Assembly: GCA_016743235.1 (NCBI GenBank)
Contig: VRZD01000007.1
Location: 124,001 to 188,000, forward strand
DNA: 64,000 bases
Direction of reading: 5' to 3'
Source of the DNA: Pantanalinema sp. GBBB05
Lineage (GTDB): Bacteria; Cyanobacteriota; Cyanobacteriia; Leptolyngbyales; Leptolyngbyaceae
The notes beneath the pieces are model-generated. The model had not been told where the DNA came from. It ran no database searches and was given only the letters and a program-made list of their open reading frames with translations. This document shows, piece after piece, positions 44,145-53,657 of the stretch. The position numbers were made by a program, and so were the translations under genes. Every line of letters starts with the position of its first letter. Positions within the stretch are counted from its first letter, which is position 1.

Positions 44145-44500
44145 TGGGGGCAGAGGGACTTGAACCCTCACGACCTTGCGGTCAACGGATTTTCATTCTC
44201 CTGCAACTTTCGCTGCGGCTAGAAGGAACTCCTTCTCAGTCCTTGAGAATTGGACTCTCCCTTTACCCGTGTTGAAACAACGTTAGGGTAGCTCCCGTCG
44301 AGTCTCTGCACCTTCCGATTCATCGCATCTCTGCTAATGTATCGGCTTGGCTCAGGATTGCCATGTTTAGGATTAGTGACCTGTCTAGATCGGTGTCCTA
44401 AAGTTAGGTTTCCCTGAATTTGAGAGCATTCACTTGGTAAATTCCTCCACCAAGGCTCAAATCGCTAAGTCCGTAGCGTCTACCATTCCGCCATGCCCCC
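44145..44500 (-). tRNA. trnL-UAA: tRNA-Leu(UAA) interrupted by a group I intron
   Basis: Exon 1 is 44467-44500 (34 nt, GGGGGCATGG...GGACTT) and exon 2 is 44145-44193 (49 nt, AAAATCCGTTGACC...CCCCCA). Joined, they give a 7-bp acceptor stem (GGGGGCA/TGCCCCC), the anticodon loop CTTAAAA with anticodon UAA, a long variable arm (TGACCGCAAGGTC) and a GAGGG TTCAAGT CCCTC T-arm. The split falls after U34, exactly where the ancient cyanobacterial/plastid intron sits. The discriminator is A and CCA is not encoded. Confidence 0.96.
44194..44466 (-). ncRNA. Group I intron in tRNA-Leu(UAA)
   Basis: A 273-nt self-splicing intron candidate. It follows U (exon 1 ends CTT) and ends with G before AAAATCCG, as group I introns do. 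The core carries ATTCAGGGAAACCTAA (near 44404-44419, P-region), GGCAATCCTGAGCCAAGCC (44344-44362) and AGACTCGACGGGAGCTACC (near 44290-44310), the conserved segments that build the catalytic core. It is compact and has no homing endonuclease frame. Confidence 0.93.
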
Positions 44501-44775
44501 AATAGTTGGGTTCGTTTAGCTTGCGATTAGAGGAACAACCTCTATGCTAGCCAATAATTTAGCATCGATTCTGCACTTCAGAAAAAATATCTGAATTGAG
44601 ATGTCGGTGCTGTCGTGCACAACGTCACTTGCTTATATTACCAGCAGGATGAACAATTCATACACCGAAACTGATTCTATCAAGTGAGAACTCTTATAGG
44701 GTGGACTCTAGTTTCAGTGAGAGCAAGCGAGTAGAATAAGGCTGTTCCCCGATCGGGGAGCGATTGACCCGTACA

Positions 44776-45018
44776 ATGCCCGTGCCAAATCTTATGACTG
44801 TTGAACTGGACATTGCCCTGTTATATCTAGTGCTAGCTGGAGCTTTTTTAGTCGTCATCCCAGCCATGTTGTATTTTTACCTGCAAGCTCGGTGGTATGT
44901 TGCCAGTTCACTGGAGCGGGGGTTTATGTACTTCCTCGTCTTTTTCTTCTTCCCTGGCTTATTGTTACTCTCACCCTTCTTAAATTTCCGTCCCAAGCGG
45001 CGGCAGATTGAAAGCTAG
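44776..45018 (+). CDS. ndhL: NAD(P)H-quinone oxidoreductase subunit L
   Basis: An 80-residue thylakoid-membrane subunit of NDH-1. Two hydrophobic helices ([21 protein letters not shown] and [20 protein letters not shown] region) flank the conserved [12 protein letters not shown] loop, and the end [10 protein letters not shown] is typical of NdhL. Start choice: ATG at 44776; ATG at 44794 and TTG at 44764 (with GGGGAG upstream) are alternatives. The neighbours DUF3007 and trpA form an order I recall as conserved in cyanobacteria. NDH-1 drives cyclic electron flow and CO2 uptake. Confidence 0.93.
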   Translation: MPVPNLMTVELDIALLYLVLAGAFLVVIPAMLYFYLQARWYVASSLERGFMYFLVFFFFPGLLLLSPFLNFRPKRRQIES

Positions 45019-45037
45019 GTGAGAAATTGGAGTGACC

Positions 45038-45358
45038 ATGCGACGGATTGATGCCCTGTGGATTGGCTTCGGCGTATTTATAGCTGGTGGTCTAGTCTAC
45101 GGCAGCTTGCAAGCGACTGGAGTGGATAGTGCTACAGCGGGAATTTGGAGTCAGGCGGTTCTAGTCGGTGGGCTGGTGCTGTGGCTGCTCACCTATGTGC
45201 TACGGGCGGTGACAGGACGGATGACTTATCACCAGCAACGGCGAGATTATGAGGAGGCTGTCCTACAAAAACGTCTAGAGTCACTGACCCCTGAGGAACT
45301 AGCCCAACTTCAGGCGGAAATTGAACAAGAACAGCAGTCCGTCTCTCATCCGGAATAG
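45038..45358 (+). CDS. DUF3007 family membrane protein
   Basis: A 106-residue protein with two predicted membrane helices (about 5-25, ALWIGFGVFIAGGLVYGSL; and 38-58, WSQAVLVGGLVLWLLTYVL) and a charged coiled tail (YEEAVLQKRLESLTPEELAQLQAEIEQEQQ, in parts). It matches the cyanobacterial/plastid DUF3007 family. GTG at 45032 could start it two codons earlier. It lies between ndhL and trpA, 19 bases after ndhL, so all three are probably one transcript; a role in the photosynthetic membrane is inferred from this context only. Confidence 0.88.
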   Translation: MRRIDALWIGFGVFIAGGLVYGSLQATGVDSATAGIWSQAVLVGGLVLWLLTYVLRAVTGRMTYHQQRRDYEEAVLQKRLESLTPEELAQLQAEIEQEQQSVSHPE

Positions 45359-45428
45359 GCGATCGGGGTGTATCCGGGTTCCGTTTCCCTGTACCCTATA
45401 CCCTGTACCTTAAATTTCCTATGCTCTA

Positions 45429-46229
45429 ATGACCTCCGTTTCCCAATGCTTCGAGTTTTTGCGGAGCCATGCTCGTTGTGCCTTCATTCCATTTATCACT
45501 GCTGGGGATCCGGACTTGGAGACAACGGCAGCTGCCTTGCAAGTCCTCGATCGAAGTGGCGCTGATTTAATCGAACTAGGGATACCTTACTCCGATCCGC
45601 TAGCGGATGGACCTGTGATCCAGGCGGCAGCAACCCGGGCGTTGCAACGAGGCACTAAGCTAGATGCGGTGCTAGAGATGTTACAGCAGGTGACTCCAGG
45701 GCTGCGAGCGCCAATTATTTTATTCACGTACTACAACCCGATCTTAAACCGGGGAATTGAATCATTTTTGCAACAAATTGCAGCAGTAGGAGTGAAAGGG
45801 TTAGTGGTCCCCGATCTGCCCTTAGAAGAGGCTGAGAGCCTACTGCAACCGGCGATCGCCTATGGGATTGAAGTGATTCTGCTTGTTGCACCCACTAGCC
45901 CCAAGGAGCGGATTATGGCGATCGCTGAGAAATCGCAGGGGTTTATTTATCTAGTCAGTACCACTGGGGTGACAGGGATGCGGACGCAACTGGAAGCCAG
46001 GGTCAAAGACTTGTTGATCGAATTACGGACTGTAACTGACAAACCGATTGGGGTGGGGTTTGGGATTTCCCAACCAGAGCATGCCCGTCAAGTCATGGAA
46101 TGGGGTGCAGATGCGGCGATCGTCGGCAGTGCCGTAGTGAAGCGGCTGGCGGAACCTCCGGCAGCGAAGGCGCTTCAGGAGATCGAGTCGTTCTGCCGAA
46201 GCTTGAAAGCGGCGATCGCCGCAACCTAA
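45429..46229 (+). CDS. trpA: Tryptophan synthase alpha chain
   Basis: TrpA cleaves indole-3-glycerol phosphate to indole, which tunnels to TrpB. The 266-residue TIM barrel has catalytic Glu49 and Asp60 ([19 protein letters not shown]), the ITAGDPDL loop, [13 protein letters not shown], and the phosphate-binding IGVGFGIS and [11 protein letters not shown] segments. Full length. It follows DUF3007 by 70 bases on the same strand; trpB is not in the window. Confidence 0.97.
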   Translation: MTSVSQCFEFLRSHARCAFIPFITAGDPDLETTAAALQVLDRSGADLIELGIPYSDPLADGPVIQAAATRALQRGTKLDAVLEMLQQVTPGLRAPIILFTYYNPILNRGIESFLQQIAAVGVKGLVVPDLPLEEAESLLQPAIAYGIEVILLVAPTSPKERIMAIAEKSQGFIYLVSTTGVTGMRTQLEARVKDLLIELRTVTDKPIGVGFGISQPEHARQVMEWGADAAIVGSAVVKRLAEPPAAKALQEIESFCRSLKAAIAAT

Positions 46230-46568
46230 ATTTGGGAGAAATTTTCTCCTGAGGCTTGCTAAAGTGTGGAATCACTATATAATCTTCACTTGAAGAATTG
46301 TTCCAGTCTTTGTCAGTTAACGCTTTGGGGTAATTTGCAGTTTGTAAACTTCTGTAAGTGTTTGCCAAGTATCTCCGCTTTTCTGTAAAATCACGGAGTT
46401 GATCGCTGGGATCAACGGGGCTGACTCGCTTCTATCGCCATCGGTTTGGTGTAGTTCAGCCAATCAATCATCAGGTGCTTATTCTTCTCACCTCACACGC
46501 TCGCGCTCCTCACATTCAAAGTTCGTTTTAACTTTATTGCACTTCCAAAAATAGCCCTGAACTTTTGA
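46230..46568. other. Leader region of the surface-protein locus
   Basis: A 339-base gap. It begins with a tight GGAGAAA/TTTCTCC palindrome (46235-46249) after trpA and includes the promoter candidate at 46256-46283. About 280 bases then precede the first surface-protein gene, leaving room for a long 5' leader. Confidence 0.5.
46256..46283 (+). promoter_or_regulatory. Candidate sigma-70 promoter for the surface locus
   Basis: TTGCTA at 46256-46261 and TATAAT at 46278-46283 are spaced by 16 bp. The -10 element is a perfect consensus; the -35 matches 4 of 6 positions. It reads toward the DUF11 gene starting at 46569. Confidence 0.5.
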
Positions 46569-47546
46569 ATGAAACCTCCAACGAAACGGTTGGGGTTCAA
46601 GCCGCTACGCTATCTACCGCTGGTTTTCCTTGCAGGGTGGCTGAACTACCAGGCTTGGTCTGCATTCGCTCAGCAGGCCACCATTATTCCCAATACCGCG
46701 AGTGCTAATTACCGGGCAGCTCCCGGTGCTCCTAAGATCACCGCTAAATCAAATACGGTTACTGTTCCGATCGTTTCAGAACGCTTAGAGATCGTCAAAA
46801 CGGCCGATCGGGGGGCGGCGGAACCAGGGGACACCATTGTTTATCGACTGCAAATCAGAAATGCTGGAGGCAGTGCGGTCAGCGATTTAGTCGTGAATGA
46901 CACGTTGCCACTGGGGCTTAACTATACCTCTAATTCGTTACGAGGCTCGGTGGCATCAGCGGATGGCTCGACTGCTCAGGTAGAGTTACCAGCAGCGCGA
47001 GAAGATGGGCGGGAAATTGAATTTACCTATCCTGGACCGCTAGCTCCCCAACAAACCCTGACGATCGCCTATGCCGTTCTAGTCAGTCCCGAGGCGATTC
47101 GGGGCAATGGTCGTAACCGAGCCACTGCGATCGCGATCAACCCAGCAGGGGGAGAAGTCAGTAGTCCCGAAGCCACTTACTTAGTGCGGATTCGTCCCGG
47201 TATTCTGTCTGATTGCGGTACCGTGCTGGGTCGCGTGTTTGTCGATAAAAACTTTGATGGCGAACAGCAGCCTGGTGAGCCAGGCGTTCCCAATGCGGTG
47301 ATCTTTATGGACGATGGCAATCGGATCACAACGGATGCCGATGGCTTGTTCTCAATGCCCTATGCGATTTCGGGTCTGCGGACTGGAACGCTAGATTTGA
47401 CGAGTTTGCCGGGATACACCATCGCTCCTAACCTCTATCGCATTGAAGGCAATAGCACTTCTCGCCTGGTACGCCTAGCACCGGGGGGAATGGTGCGGAT
47501 GAATTTTGCGGTCACGCCAACCTTTAGAGAGGAGGGCAAGCGGTAG
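46569..47546 (+). CDS. Secreted DUF11/SdrD_B-like Ig-repeat protein
   Basis: A 325-residue exported protein. Residues 1-36 form a signal sequence (PLVFLAGWLNYQAWSAFAQQ). A DUF11 domain follows (about 72-195; ERLEIVKTADRGAAEPGDTI, NDTLPLGLNYT), then a SdrD_B-like Ca2+-binding Ig module (about 216-300; GRVFVDKNFDGEQQPGEPG and TDADGLFSMP). Only one Cys (216) is seen. It is the first gene of a five-gene co-directional cluster; the next gene's ATG follows its stop by one base. It could be a surface subunit or a periplasmic chaperone-like partner of the large barrel. The function is unknown. Confidence 0.85.
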   Translation: MKPPTKRLGFKPLRYLPLVFLAGWLNYQAWSAFAQQATIIPNTASANYRAAPGAPKITAKSNTVTVPIVSERLEIVKTADRGAAEPGDTIVYRLQIRNAGGSAVSDLVVNDTLPLGLNYTSNSLRGSVASADGSTAQVELPAAREDGREIEFTYPGPLAPQQTLTIAYAVLVSPEAIRGNGRNRATAIAINPAGGEVSSPEATYLVRIRPGILSDCGTVLGRVFVDKNFDGEQQPGEPGVPNAVIFMDDGNRITTDADGLFSMPYAISGLRTGTLDLTSLPGYTIAPNLYRIEGNSTSRLVRLAPGGMVRMNFAVTPTFREEGKR

Positions 47547-47547
47547 T

Positions 47548-50500
47548 ATGCGAATCACTTCTACGATCGCAAACATTAGTTTGCTAACGTCGATTCTGGG
47601 GGCGATCGGGCTAATCACGGCGGCTCGGGCGGTTGAGCGTCCTGCCACACCTAGCATAGCCACAACAGCTGCCTTACAGTTTCAACCAGTAGCTAATTCT
47701 AAAGCTCCCGACCTCCGGGCATTAGCAGCAGCAATGGGTCGCCCGGTCGCTCAAGCTCCCACAAGTCCCGATGTTTCAACTCCAGAGCCGGCAGCGGATG
47801 CGGCTATATCCGAGGTGCGAATTCTTAGCCCCCAATCGTTGGTGGTAGGAGAGCGGACGACCAATCTGGTGGTGCAATATCCAGTCACGACGAAGATTAC
47901 GGTGACCGTGAATGGTAAGCCGATTGATGCGGCTACTCCTACCCAGGTCGATCGCACGGACACTACGGCTACGCAAGTTTGGTATCAGATTCCGCTGCAA
48001 GAAGGAGAGAATACCTTAACGGTGCAGCCGGACACTGGTACGTCGGTGAGTGTAACGGTTACCGTCAAAGCAACCGCTGCCACGATCGAATTTCTACAAC
48101 CCGATGAACCCGCAAGGGTTCCAGCCGATGGGCGATCAGTGTTGACGGTTCAGGGGCAGATTCTCAATGATGCAGGGCAACAGATTACTTCCGATGTCGT
48201 AGTTACTCTAACCAGTAGTGCGGGGAAGTTTGTTGGGGCTGACCACGATCGCGATCGTCCGGGCTTCCAGGTGATGGCGCGGGAGGGCAAATTTACTGCC
48301 CAGCTCCAATCCAGTCTGGAGCCGCAAATGGTGCGCATTCGAGCGGCTATCGATCGCTTGGACCTGTTAAAACTGCCGCAGAATCAGCCTGAGCAGCTGT
48401 ATCGGGTGCCCGTGACTCAACTGAAACAGCCCTATACCGATACGCCCAATTTTCCCAAGCCACCGTTGGCGCAGATTGAGCGTCCGGTGACGGCAGAGGC
48501 ACCGCTGGAAACGTATACCCAAGTAGAGTTCATCACCAACCTCCGCCCATTCATTATTTCGGGAACGGTGAACCTGCGAGTTGGGGCAGCTGGGTTGGAT
48601 TATTACGGCAGCTACCGTGATTTCCTCAGCCCGGAATACTTTGATGATGGTACCCGAGCCGATCTGGGGATCGCTGTATTTGCGTCTGGGCGAATTGGGG
48701 AATGGTTATTTACCGGTGCCTTCAATAACCAGCGTCCACTCAACCAGCAGTGTGATGGCACAACTCGGTTGTTCCGTGATCCACAGTTTTGTGATCAGGT
48801 CTATCCCACGTTTGGGGATAGCTCCACGGTGGATTATCTCACGCCCTCGATCGACAGTGTGTTTGCCAAAATTGAACGCACATCACCTGTGTTGGGGGCT
48901 GGAACTGATTTTCTGATGTGGGGGGATTACACTACCTCAGAATTTGCCACTGCCTCACAATATTTCACAGCAACGAATCGGCAACTGCACGGGTTAAAGC
49001 TCAACTACAACCTGGGAAATCTGCAAATTACGGGCTTGTACGCCAACAATGTGGAAGGGTTCCAGCGGGATACGATCGCGCCGAACGGTACCAGTGGTTA
49101 TTACTTCCTGTCGCGGCGGCTGGTGCTGGGTGGCAGTGAAAATGTCTACCTTGAGACCCAAGAACTGGGGCGTCCAGGCACGATCATTGAGCGTAAACCG
49201 TTAAGTCGGACGCTGGATTATGAAATTGACTATGATCGCGGCGCCATTCTGTTCCGCCGACCGATTCTCCAAACCGACTTCGATATCTTTGGGCGAACGT
49301 TGGTACGCCAGATTGTTGTCACCTATCAGTACGATAGTGCAGGCAGTAATGAAATCTATGCGGGGCGGCTACAGTACCATTTCTCCCGCGAGCTAGGTCG
49401 GGAAAGTTGGCTGGGTGCCACCTATTTCCGCGAAGACCAAGGCGATCGTGATTTTGAGTTGTATGGTGCCGACTTAATGCTGCCCTTGGGCAAAAGTGGA
49501 CAACTCACGGCTGAATTTGCCCGCTCTCTGAATAATTCCGTCTTTCTCGGTGATATTGAGGGCGATGCCTATCGCGTTGAGGCATTCGGCAAGATTATTC
49601 CTGGTGTCTTTGCCCGAGGCTACTACCGATCGGTAGAGGAAGGCTTCTCCAATAATGCCACTTTCAGCTTTACCCCTGGTCAAACTCGGTACGGTGGTGA
49701 CCTGGCGGCTAAACTGTCGCCCACCACTCAACTTCAGTTACAGATCGATCGAGAGATTAACTTTGGCATTGCCCCAGCCGGGCGAGGGATTTCGGCGATT
49801 GCTAGCGTTGGCACTGGGGATCTATTCAATCCCAGCCGCGATCCGATCCTAGGCAACCGCGTGGATAATAGCCTGACTACCATTCGGGCTGGCTTGACGC
49901 AAAAAATTGGCGCGGTTGAGCTGGGGCTAGATTGGGTGAATCGTTCCCGTGACGATCGCATCTTTCCCGATCGCCTCAGTGGTGAAAGTAATCAACTGGT
50001 ATCACGCCTGAACTGGCCATTGACAAAAACGTTGACGTTCCGAGCGCAGGATGAACGCAACTTAGCGAGTAGCGATCCGATTTATCCTAGCCGCACAACC
50101 TTCGCATTAGATTGGGCGGCAATGCCAGGTCTAACAATGCGACTGGCACAACAGTTTATCGATGGTAACCAGAACTTTAAAAGTAACTCCATCACCAGCT
50201 TAGATATGCTGGTGGATCAAAAGTTGTCTGAAGACACGATTGTCACCGGACGTTACTCGCTGTTAAACAGTCTCGGCGGCTTAACCAGTCAAGGCGCGAT
50301 CGGGGTGAATCATCGCCTGCTGATTGCCCCAGGACTCCGCCTCAATCTGGCATACGAGCGGATTTTTGGTGACATCTTTGTCTATACGGCTGCTGGGCAA
50401 GAATTTATTACGCCTGTGGCTGTGGGACAAAGTTCCTCGGTGTTAGGCGTAACGGAAGGAGACAGCTACAGCGTTGGTCTAGAGTATTTTGATAACCCTA

Positions 50501-51420
50501 ACTTCAAGGCTAGCGGGCGGTTTGAGTACCGCGATACGGAAGCTGGGGATAGCATGGTGATCTCGGCGGCAGCGGCAGGGAAGTTATCCCCCGCCCTGAC
50601 CATGATTGCGCGCTACCAGCAGGCTAACTTCGCCAACCAATTACTGGAGGACACTGGGTTAGCCGATACCGTCAATGTCAAAGTCGGGTTGGCGTATCGT
50701 AATCCAGCGGACGATAAGTTCAATGCGCTCCTCAGTTATGAGTTTCGTCAGAATCCCGCTGTCACCCCTGACTCAATTCTGGTTGGAAGTGGCACTGGCT
50801 CGACCGCGCACTTGGTGTCGTTGGAAGCTATCTATGCCCCTAACTACCGCTGGGAATTTGCGGGTAAGTATGCCCTGCGTAATACCAAATCCTATGTCGC
50901 GAAAGATCTGGTCGGCACGAACGCGATTAACCTGGCACAGTTCCGGGCGACCTATCGGTTAGGTTATCGCTGGGATGTGGCTGGAGAAGTGCGTTGGATT
51001 GGTCAATCTGTAACTGATTTCAGCGAAGTCGGGCTGCTGGCAGAAATTGGCTATTACCTGACTCCTAACCTCCGTCTGGCTGTGGGCTACAACTTTGGTG
51101 GCATCAACGATCGCGACTTTGGCGATCGGCACAAAGATGGGCTGTACTTTGGCTTGTCCGTTAAGCTCAACAATACGCTGGGTGGCTTGCGCAAAGAAAA
51201 TATTGCGCCACCGCAACAGCAAGAGTCATTAGTCAAACCCGTGGCAAGCCAATCTCCAGCACCGGAGTCGCCTTCAGAGCCGCAACCCAGTTCTCAGGTT
51301 CCTCCCGCCCCCGAAAGCCAGCCTGTTTTGAAAATTCCCTCTGTTCCAGCCGTGAAACCAGTGTCCCACACTCAACTGCTGCCCGGAGGGGGAGCTGCAT
51401 TACTGAGAGGGCAGGATTAA
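47548..51420 (+). CDS. Giant outer-membrane beta-barrel-like protein with Ig-like N-terminal domains
   Basis: A 1290-residue exported protein: signal peptide (1-33), a Pro/Thr linker, two Ig/Big-like domains (about 85-290; TNLVVQYPVTTKITVTVNG, DVVVTLTSSAGKFVG) and a long region of alternating aromatic beta-strands (about 330-1215) such as LRVGAAGLDYYGSY and LDYEIDYDRGAILFRRPI, ending DGLYFGLSVKLNNTLGGL. A 65-residue Pro/Ser/Gln-rich tail follows the last strand. No TonB plug, POTRA or autotransporter passenger cut is evident. The xxDYxIDYDRGxIxF pattern recalls large translocon-type barrels. AGGAGGG at 47530-47536 favours ATG at 47548. It overlaps the next gene by one base. Confidence 0.82.
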   Translation: MRITSTIANISLLTSILGAIGLITAARAVERPATPSIATTAALQFQPVANSKAPDLRALAAAMGRPVAQAPTSPDVSTPEPAADAAISEVRILSPQSLVVGERTTNLVVQYPVTTKITVTVNGKPIDAATPTQVDRTDTTATQVWYQIPLQEGENTLTVQPDTGTSVSVTVTVKATAATIEFLQPDEPARVPADGRSVLTVQGQILNDAGQQITSDVVVTLTSSAGKFVGADHDRDRPGFQVMAREGKFTAQLQSSLEPQMVRIRAAIDRLDLLKLPQNQPEQLYRVPVTQLKQPYTDTPNFPKPPLAQIERPVTAEAPLETYTQVEFITNLRPFIISGTVNLRVGAAGLDYYGSYRDFLSPEYFDDGTRADLGIAVFASGRIGEWLFTGAFNNQRPLNQQCDGTTRLFRDPQFCDQVYPTFGDSSTVDYLTPSIDSVFAKIERTSPVLGAGTDFLMWGDYTTSEFATASQYFTATNRQLHGLKLNYNLGNLQITGLYANNVEGFQRDTIAPNGTSGYYFLSRRLVLGGSENVYLETQELGRPGTIIERKPLSRTLDYEIDYDRGAILFRRPILQTDFDIFGRTLVRQIVVTYQYDSAGSNEIYAGRLQYHFSRELGRESWLGATYFREDQGDRDFELYGADLMLPLGKSGQLTAEFARSLNNSVFLGDIEGDAYRVEAFGKIIPGVFARGYYRSVEEGFSNNATFSFTPGQTRYGGDLAAKLSPTTQLQLQIDREINFGIAPAGRGISAIASVGTGDLFNPSRDPILGNRVDNSLTTIRAGLTQKIGAVELGLDWVNRSRDDRIFPDRLSGESNQLVSRLNWPLTKTLTFRAQDERNLASSDPIYPSRTTFALDWAAMPGLTMRLAQQFIDGNQNFKSNSITSLDMLVDQKLSEDTIVTGRYSLLNSLGGLTSQGAIGVNHRLLIAPGLRLNLAYERIFGDIFVYTAAGQEFITPVAVGQSSSVLGVTEGDSYSVGLEYFDNPNFKASGRFEYRDTEAGDSMVISAAAAGKLSPALTMIARYQQANFANQLLEDTGLADTVNVKVGLAYRNPADDKFNALLSYEFRQNPAVTPDSILVGSGTGSTAHLVSLEAIYAPNYRWEFAGKYALRNTKSYVAKDLVGTNAINLAQFRATYRLGYRWDVAGEVRWIGQSVTDFSEVGLLAEIGYYLTPNLRLAVGYNFGGINDRDFGDRHKDGLYFGLSVKLNNTLGGLRKENIAPPQQQESLVKPVASQSPAPESPSEPQPSSQVPPAPESQPVLKIPSVPAVKPVSHTQLLPGGGAALLRGQD

Positions 51421-53657
51421 TGAAATTACAGTCTGACTCAATGACAGTGCCGCAATTAGTGACTCCTGCCCTTGCTCACGTGCCCGCCGTTCTGGCTGGT
51501 GTATCCATCGGCTGGTTACTGATCAGTCCCGCGTTGGCAAATTCGGCAAAACAACCGTCTGTCGTGCCGCCCTATCGTGTCATGGTCAATAGTGGCTTAG
51601 ATGGGGTAGTTCAAGCCGATGACGCGATCACGCTCCGAGAAGCGATGTTGATTGTGAATGGTCGCTTACCGTTAGATCAACTTTCAGCGTCCGAACGATC
51701 GCAGGTCACTCCTTTAGAGGGTCCAGTGTCCTCGCAAATTGAGTTTAACCTGCCCTCTGACCAAACCACGATTTCCCTCCAGACCGAGTTACCGCCATTG
51801 GAGCGCCCTGGCACGGTGCTGGATGGTTCTACTCAACCAGGGTATGCAGCCAATCGCTCGGCGATCAATGAAATGGCGATTCCCGTGCCGATCGTGGCAA
51901 TTACTCCGGCAACGGGCAAGGAGATTTTTCGCGGTTTAACGGTGTCTGTGGAAGGCGTCGTGATTCGGGGTTTGAGCCTGTATGGATTCACGGCTACGGG
52001 AGATTTAACTGCCACTACCCCGCCAGCCGATATTTTCATTGCTCATCGCTTTCCCCCGCCCGATATCAGTCAACAGCCGACTCCCGCTAACTTCGCCCCG
52101 TTTTACAAAGACGATCGTCCAGCCACGACTGTGACGCTGGAAAATAATTGGCTGGGTATAGCACCACGCCGCTCTACGGCGGCACCGCTAACGGCAACTG
52201 ATTTATATACCCAGGCTTCGCCGCGATCGGCGTTTGGCGTCTATGTATTTAACGGCAAGAACGTCGAAATTCGGCGCAACTGGATTGCTCACCACGATGC
52301 GAGTGCCATTATTACGTCGGTGAATGCCGAACAATTGCAGGTGAACGAAAACGTTCTTACCAGTAACGGCTTAGCCGGAATGCCGGATGCGATTCGTCTG
52401 GAAGGTCAGATTGCTCAATCCCAGATTACGGGTAATTTAGTCTGTGGTAATGACGGCAGCGGCGTTTATCTGTTTAAACCGCAAGGCTCGGTGCAGATTA
52501 CCAATAACCAGATCACGTTTAATGGTCGGCGGTTCCGCCGGGCAGCTATTTACTTGATGGGGAATAACCATCAAGTAACGGGCAATCAGATTGTGCAGCA
52601 GGCAGGTCCCGGTGTTGTCGTGGCAGCCTATCCCCAAAGTCGGCGTAACCAAATTGGGTCAAATCGCTTTAGCGCGCTAGAAGGACTCAGTATTGATCTC
52701 GTCACCGAGCAGGGTACGGCGGGGACCGGCGTGACTGATTATCAGCGGGGAGATGGAGCGAATCCGGCTCGTAATACCAACAATCGCCGCATCTATACCG
52801 GGAATGCCGCGATCGATGCGCCACAGTTTGTTAGTCGAGAGTTTTTTGCGTTGAGTCAAACGACGACCGCTTCCGAATCCCCTCTGCTCCAAGCGACGAA
52901 TCAAGCTCAAGCCGTACAGGTGTTTGGTCAGGCGGATCCGCGGGCTCAAATTGAACTATATCGGGTGACCGGTCAGGGTGACTACGGCGCATTAACCGAG
53001 CCGATCGCCACAACTGAAGCTGATGACACCGGCAAGTTTGAGGTGACTCTGAGTAACTTGCGGATTGGCGATCGCATTAGTGCCATTGCCACCTTACCGG
53101 ATACGGGGACATCTGAACCGGCTGTGCCAGCTCGCATTCGGACGGCTACAGGAACTGCCCTAGAAACCCCAACGGCGCAACCTCCTTCCTCGCCCCCTAC
53201 CTGTGTCACCCCGTTCCAGCAGCCACCACAAGCTGAGATCCCCCCCTCAACTCCGATCCGGTTGACAGTGCCAAATAAAATCCACTTTGCTCTTGATCAA
53301 GCGACAATCAGTGCCACGACTGCCCGAGTCCTTGATCGCATTGCTGAGGTGTTGCAAGCGAATCCCACCATTCTAGTGGACATTGAAGGGCATACGGACC
53401 CCCGTGCGAGTGATGCTTACAATCTGCAGCTAGGGCTACGCCGGGCAAGAGCCGCACGGGATTATCTGCTTCGTCAGGGGATTGCGAACGAACGTATGAC
53501 GATTCGTTCCTTTGGGGAACAACGGCTGCTAACCCCGGGGCGAGATCGGGTGGATTATGCTCGCGATCGTCGGGTGGAATTTATGTTCAGAGACATTCGC
53601 GAAATTGATGTGGTGGTTCAGGAGGAGGACCTCCAGATTGAAGGAGGAAATAGATAG
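51420..53657 (+). CDS. Right-handed beta-helix protein with C-terminal OmpA domain
   Basis: A 745-residue envelope protein. A signal or anchor segment lies at about 20-45. The middle (about 130-480) has repeated short strands with NNWLGI, NNQITFNGRRFRRAAIYL and NHQVTGNQIVQQ patterns, as in parallel beta-helix/pectate-lyase-like folds. A further Ig-like domain (about 500-590) precedes a Pro-rich linker and an OmpA-C domain (621-725) with GHTD (657-660) and YNLQLGLRRARAARDYL, which bind diaminopimelate in peptidoglycan. It thus ties a beta-helix to the cell wall. Its ATG overlaps the preceding stop (TAATG), implying translational coupling. Confidence 0.85.
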   Translation: MKLQSDSMTVPQLVTPALAHVPAVLAGVSIGWLLISPALANSAKQPSVVPPYRVMVNSGLDGVVQADDAITLREAMLIVNGRLPLDQLSASERSQVTPLEGPVSSQIEFNLPSDQTTISLQTELPPLERPGTVLDGSTQPGYAANRSAINEMAIPVPIVAITPATGKEIFRGLTVSVEGVVIRGLSLYGFTATGDLTATTPPADIFIAHRFPPPDISQQPTPANFAPFYKDDRPATTVTLENNWLGIAPRRSTAAPLTATDLYTQASPRSAFGVYVFNGKNVEIRRNWIAHHDASAIITSVNAEQLQVNENVLTSNGLAGMPDAIRLEGQIAQSQITGNLVCGNDGSGVYLFKPQGSVQITNNQITFNGRRFRRAAIYLMGNNHQVTGNQIVQQAGPGVVVAAYPQSRRNQIGSNRFSALEGLSIDLVTEQGTAGTGVTDYQRGDGANPARNTNNRRIYTGNAAIDAPQFVSREFFALSQTTTASESPLLQATNQAQAVQVFGQADPRAQIELYRVTGQGDYGALTEPIATTEADDTGKFEVTLSNLRIGDRISAIATLPDTGTSEPAVPARIRTATGTALETPTAQPPSSPPTCVTPFQQPPQAEIPPSTPIRLTVPNKIHFALDQATISATTARVLDRIAEVLQANPTILVDIEGHTDPRASDAYNLQLGLRRARAARDYLLRQGIANERMTIRSFGEQRLLTPGRDRVDYARDRRVEFMFRDIREIDVVVQEEDLQIEGGNR

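Noticed and set aside
44194..44466. Homing endonuclease in the tRNA-Leu intron
   Set aside because: The intron is 273 nt and has no frame long enough.
48581..48916. Plus-strand 111-codon frame inside the barrel gene
   Set aside because: It is an alternative-register frame fully inside a well-supported long gene.
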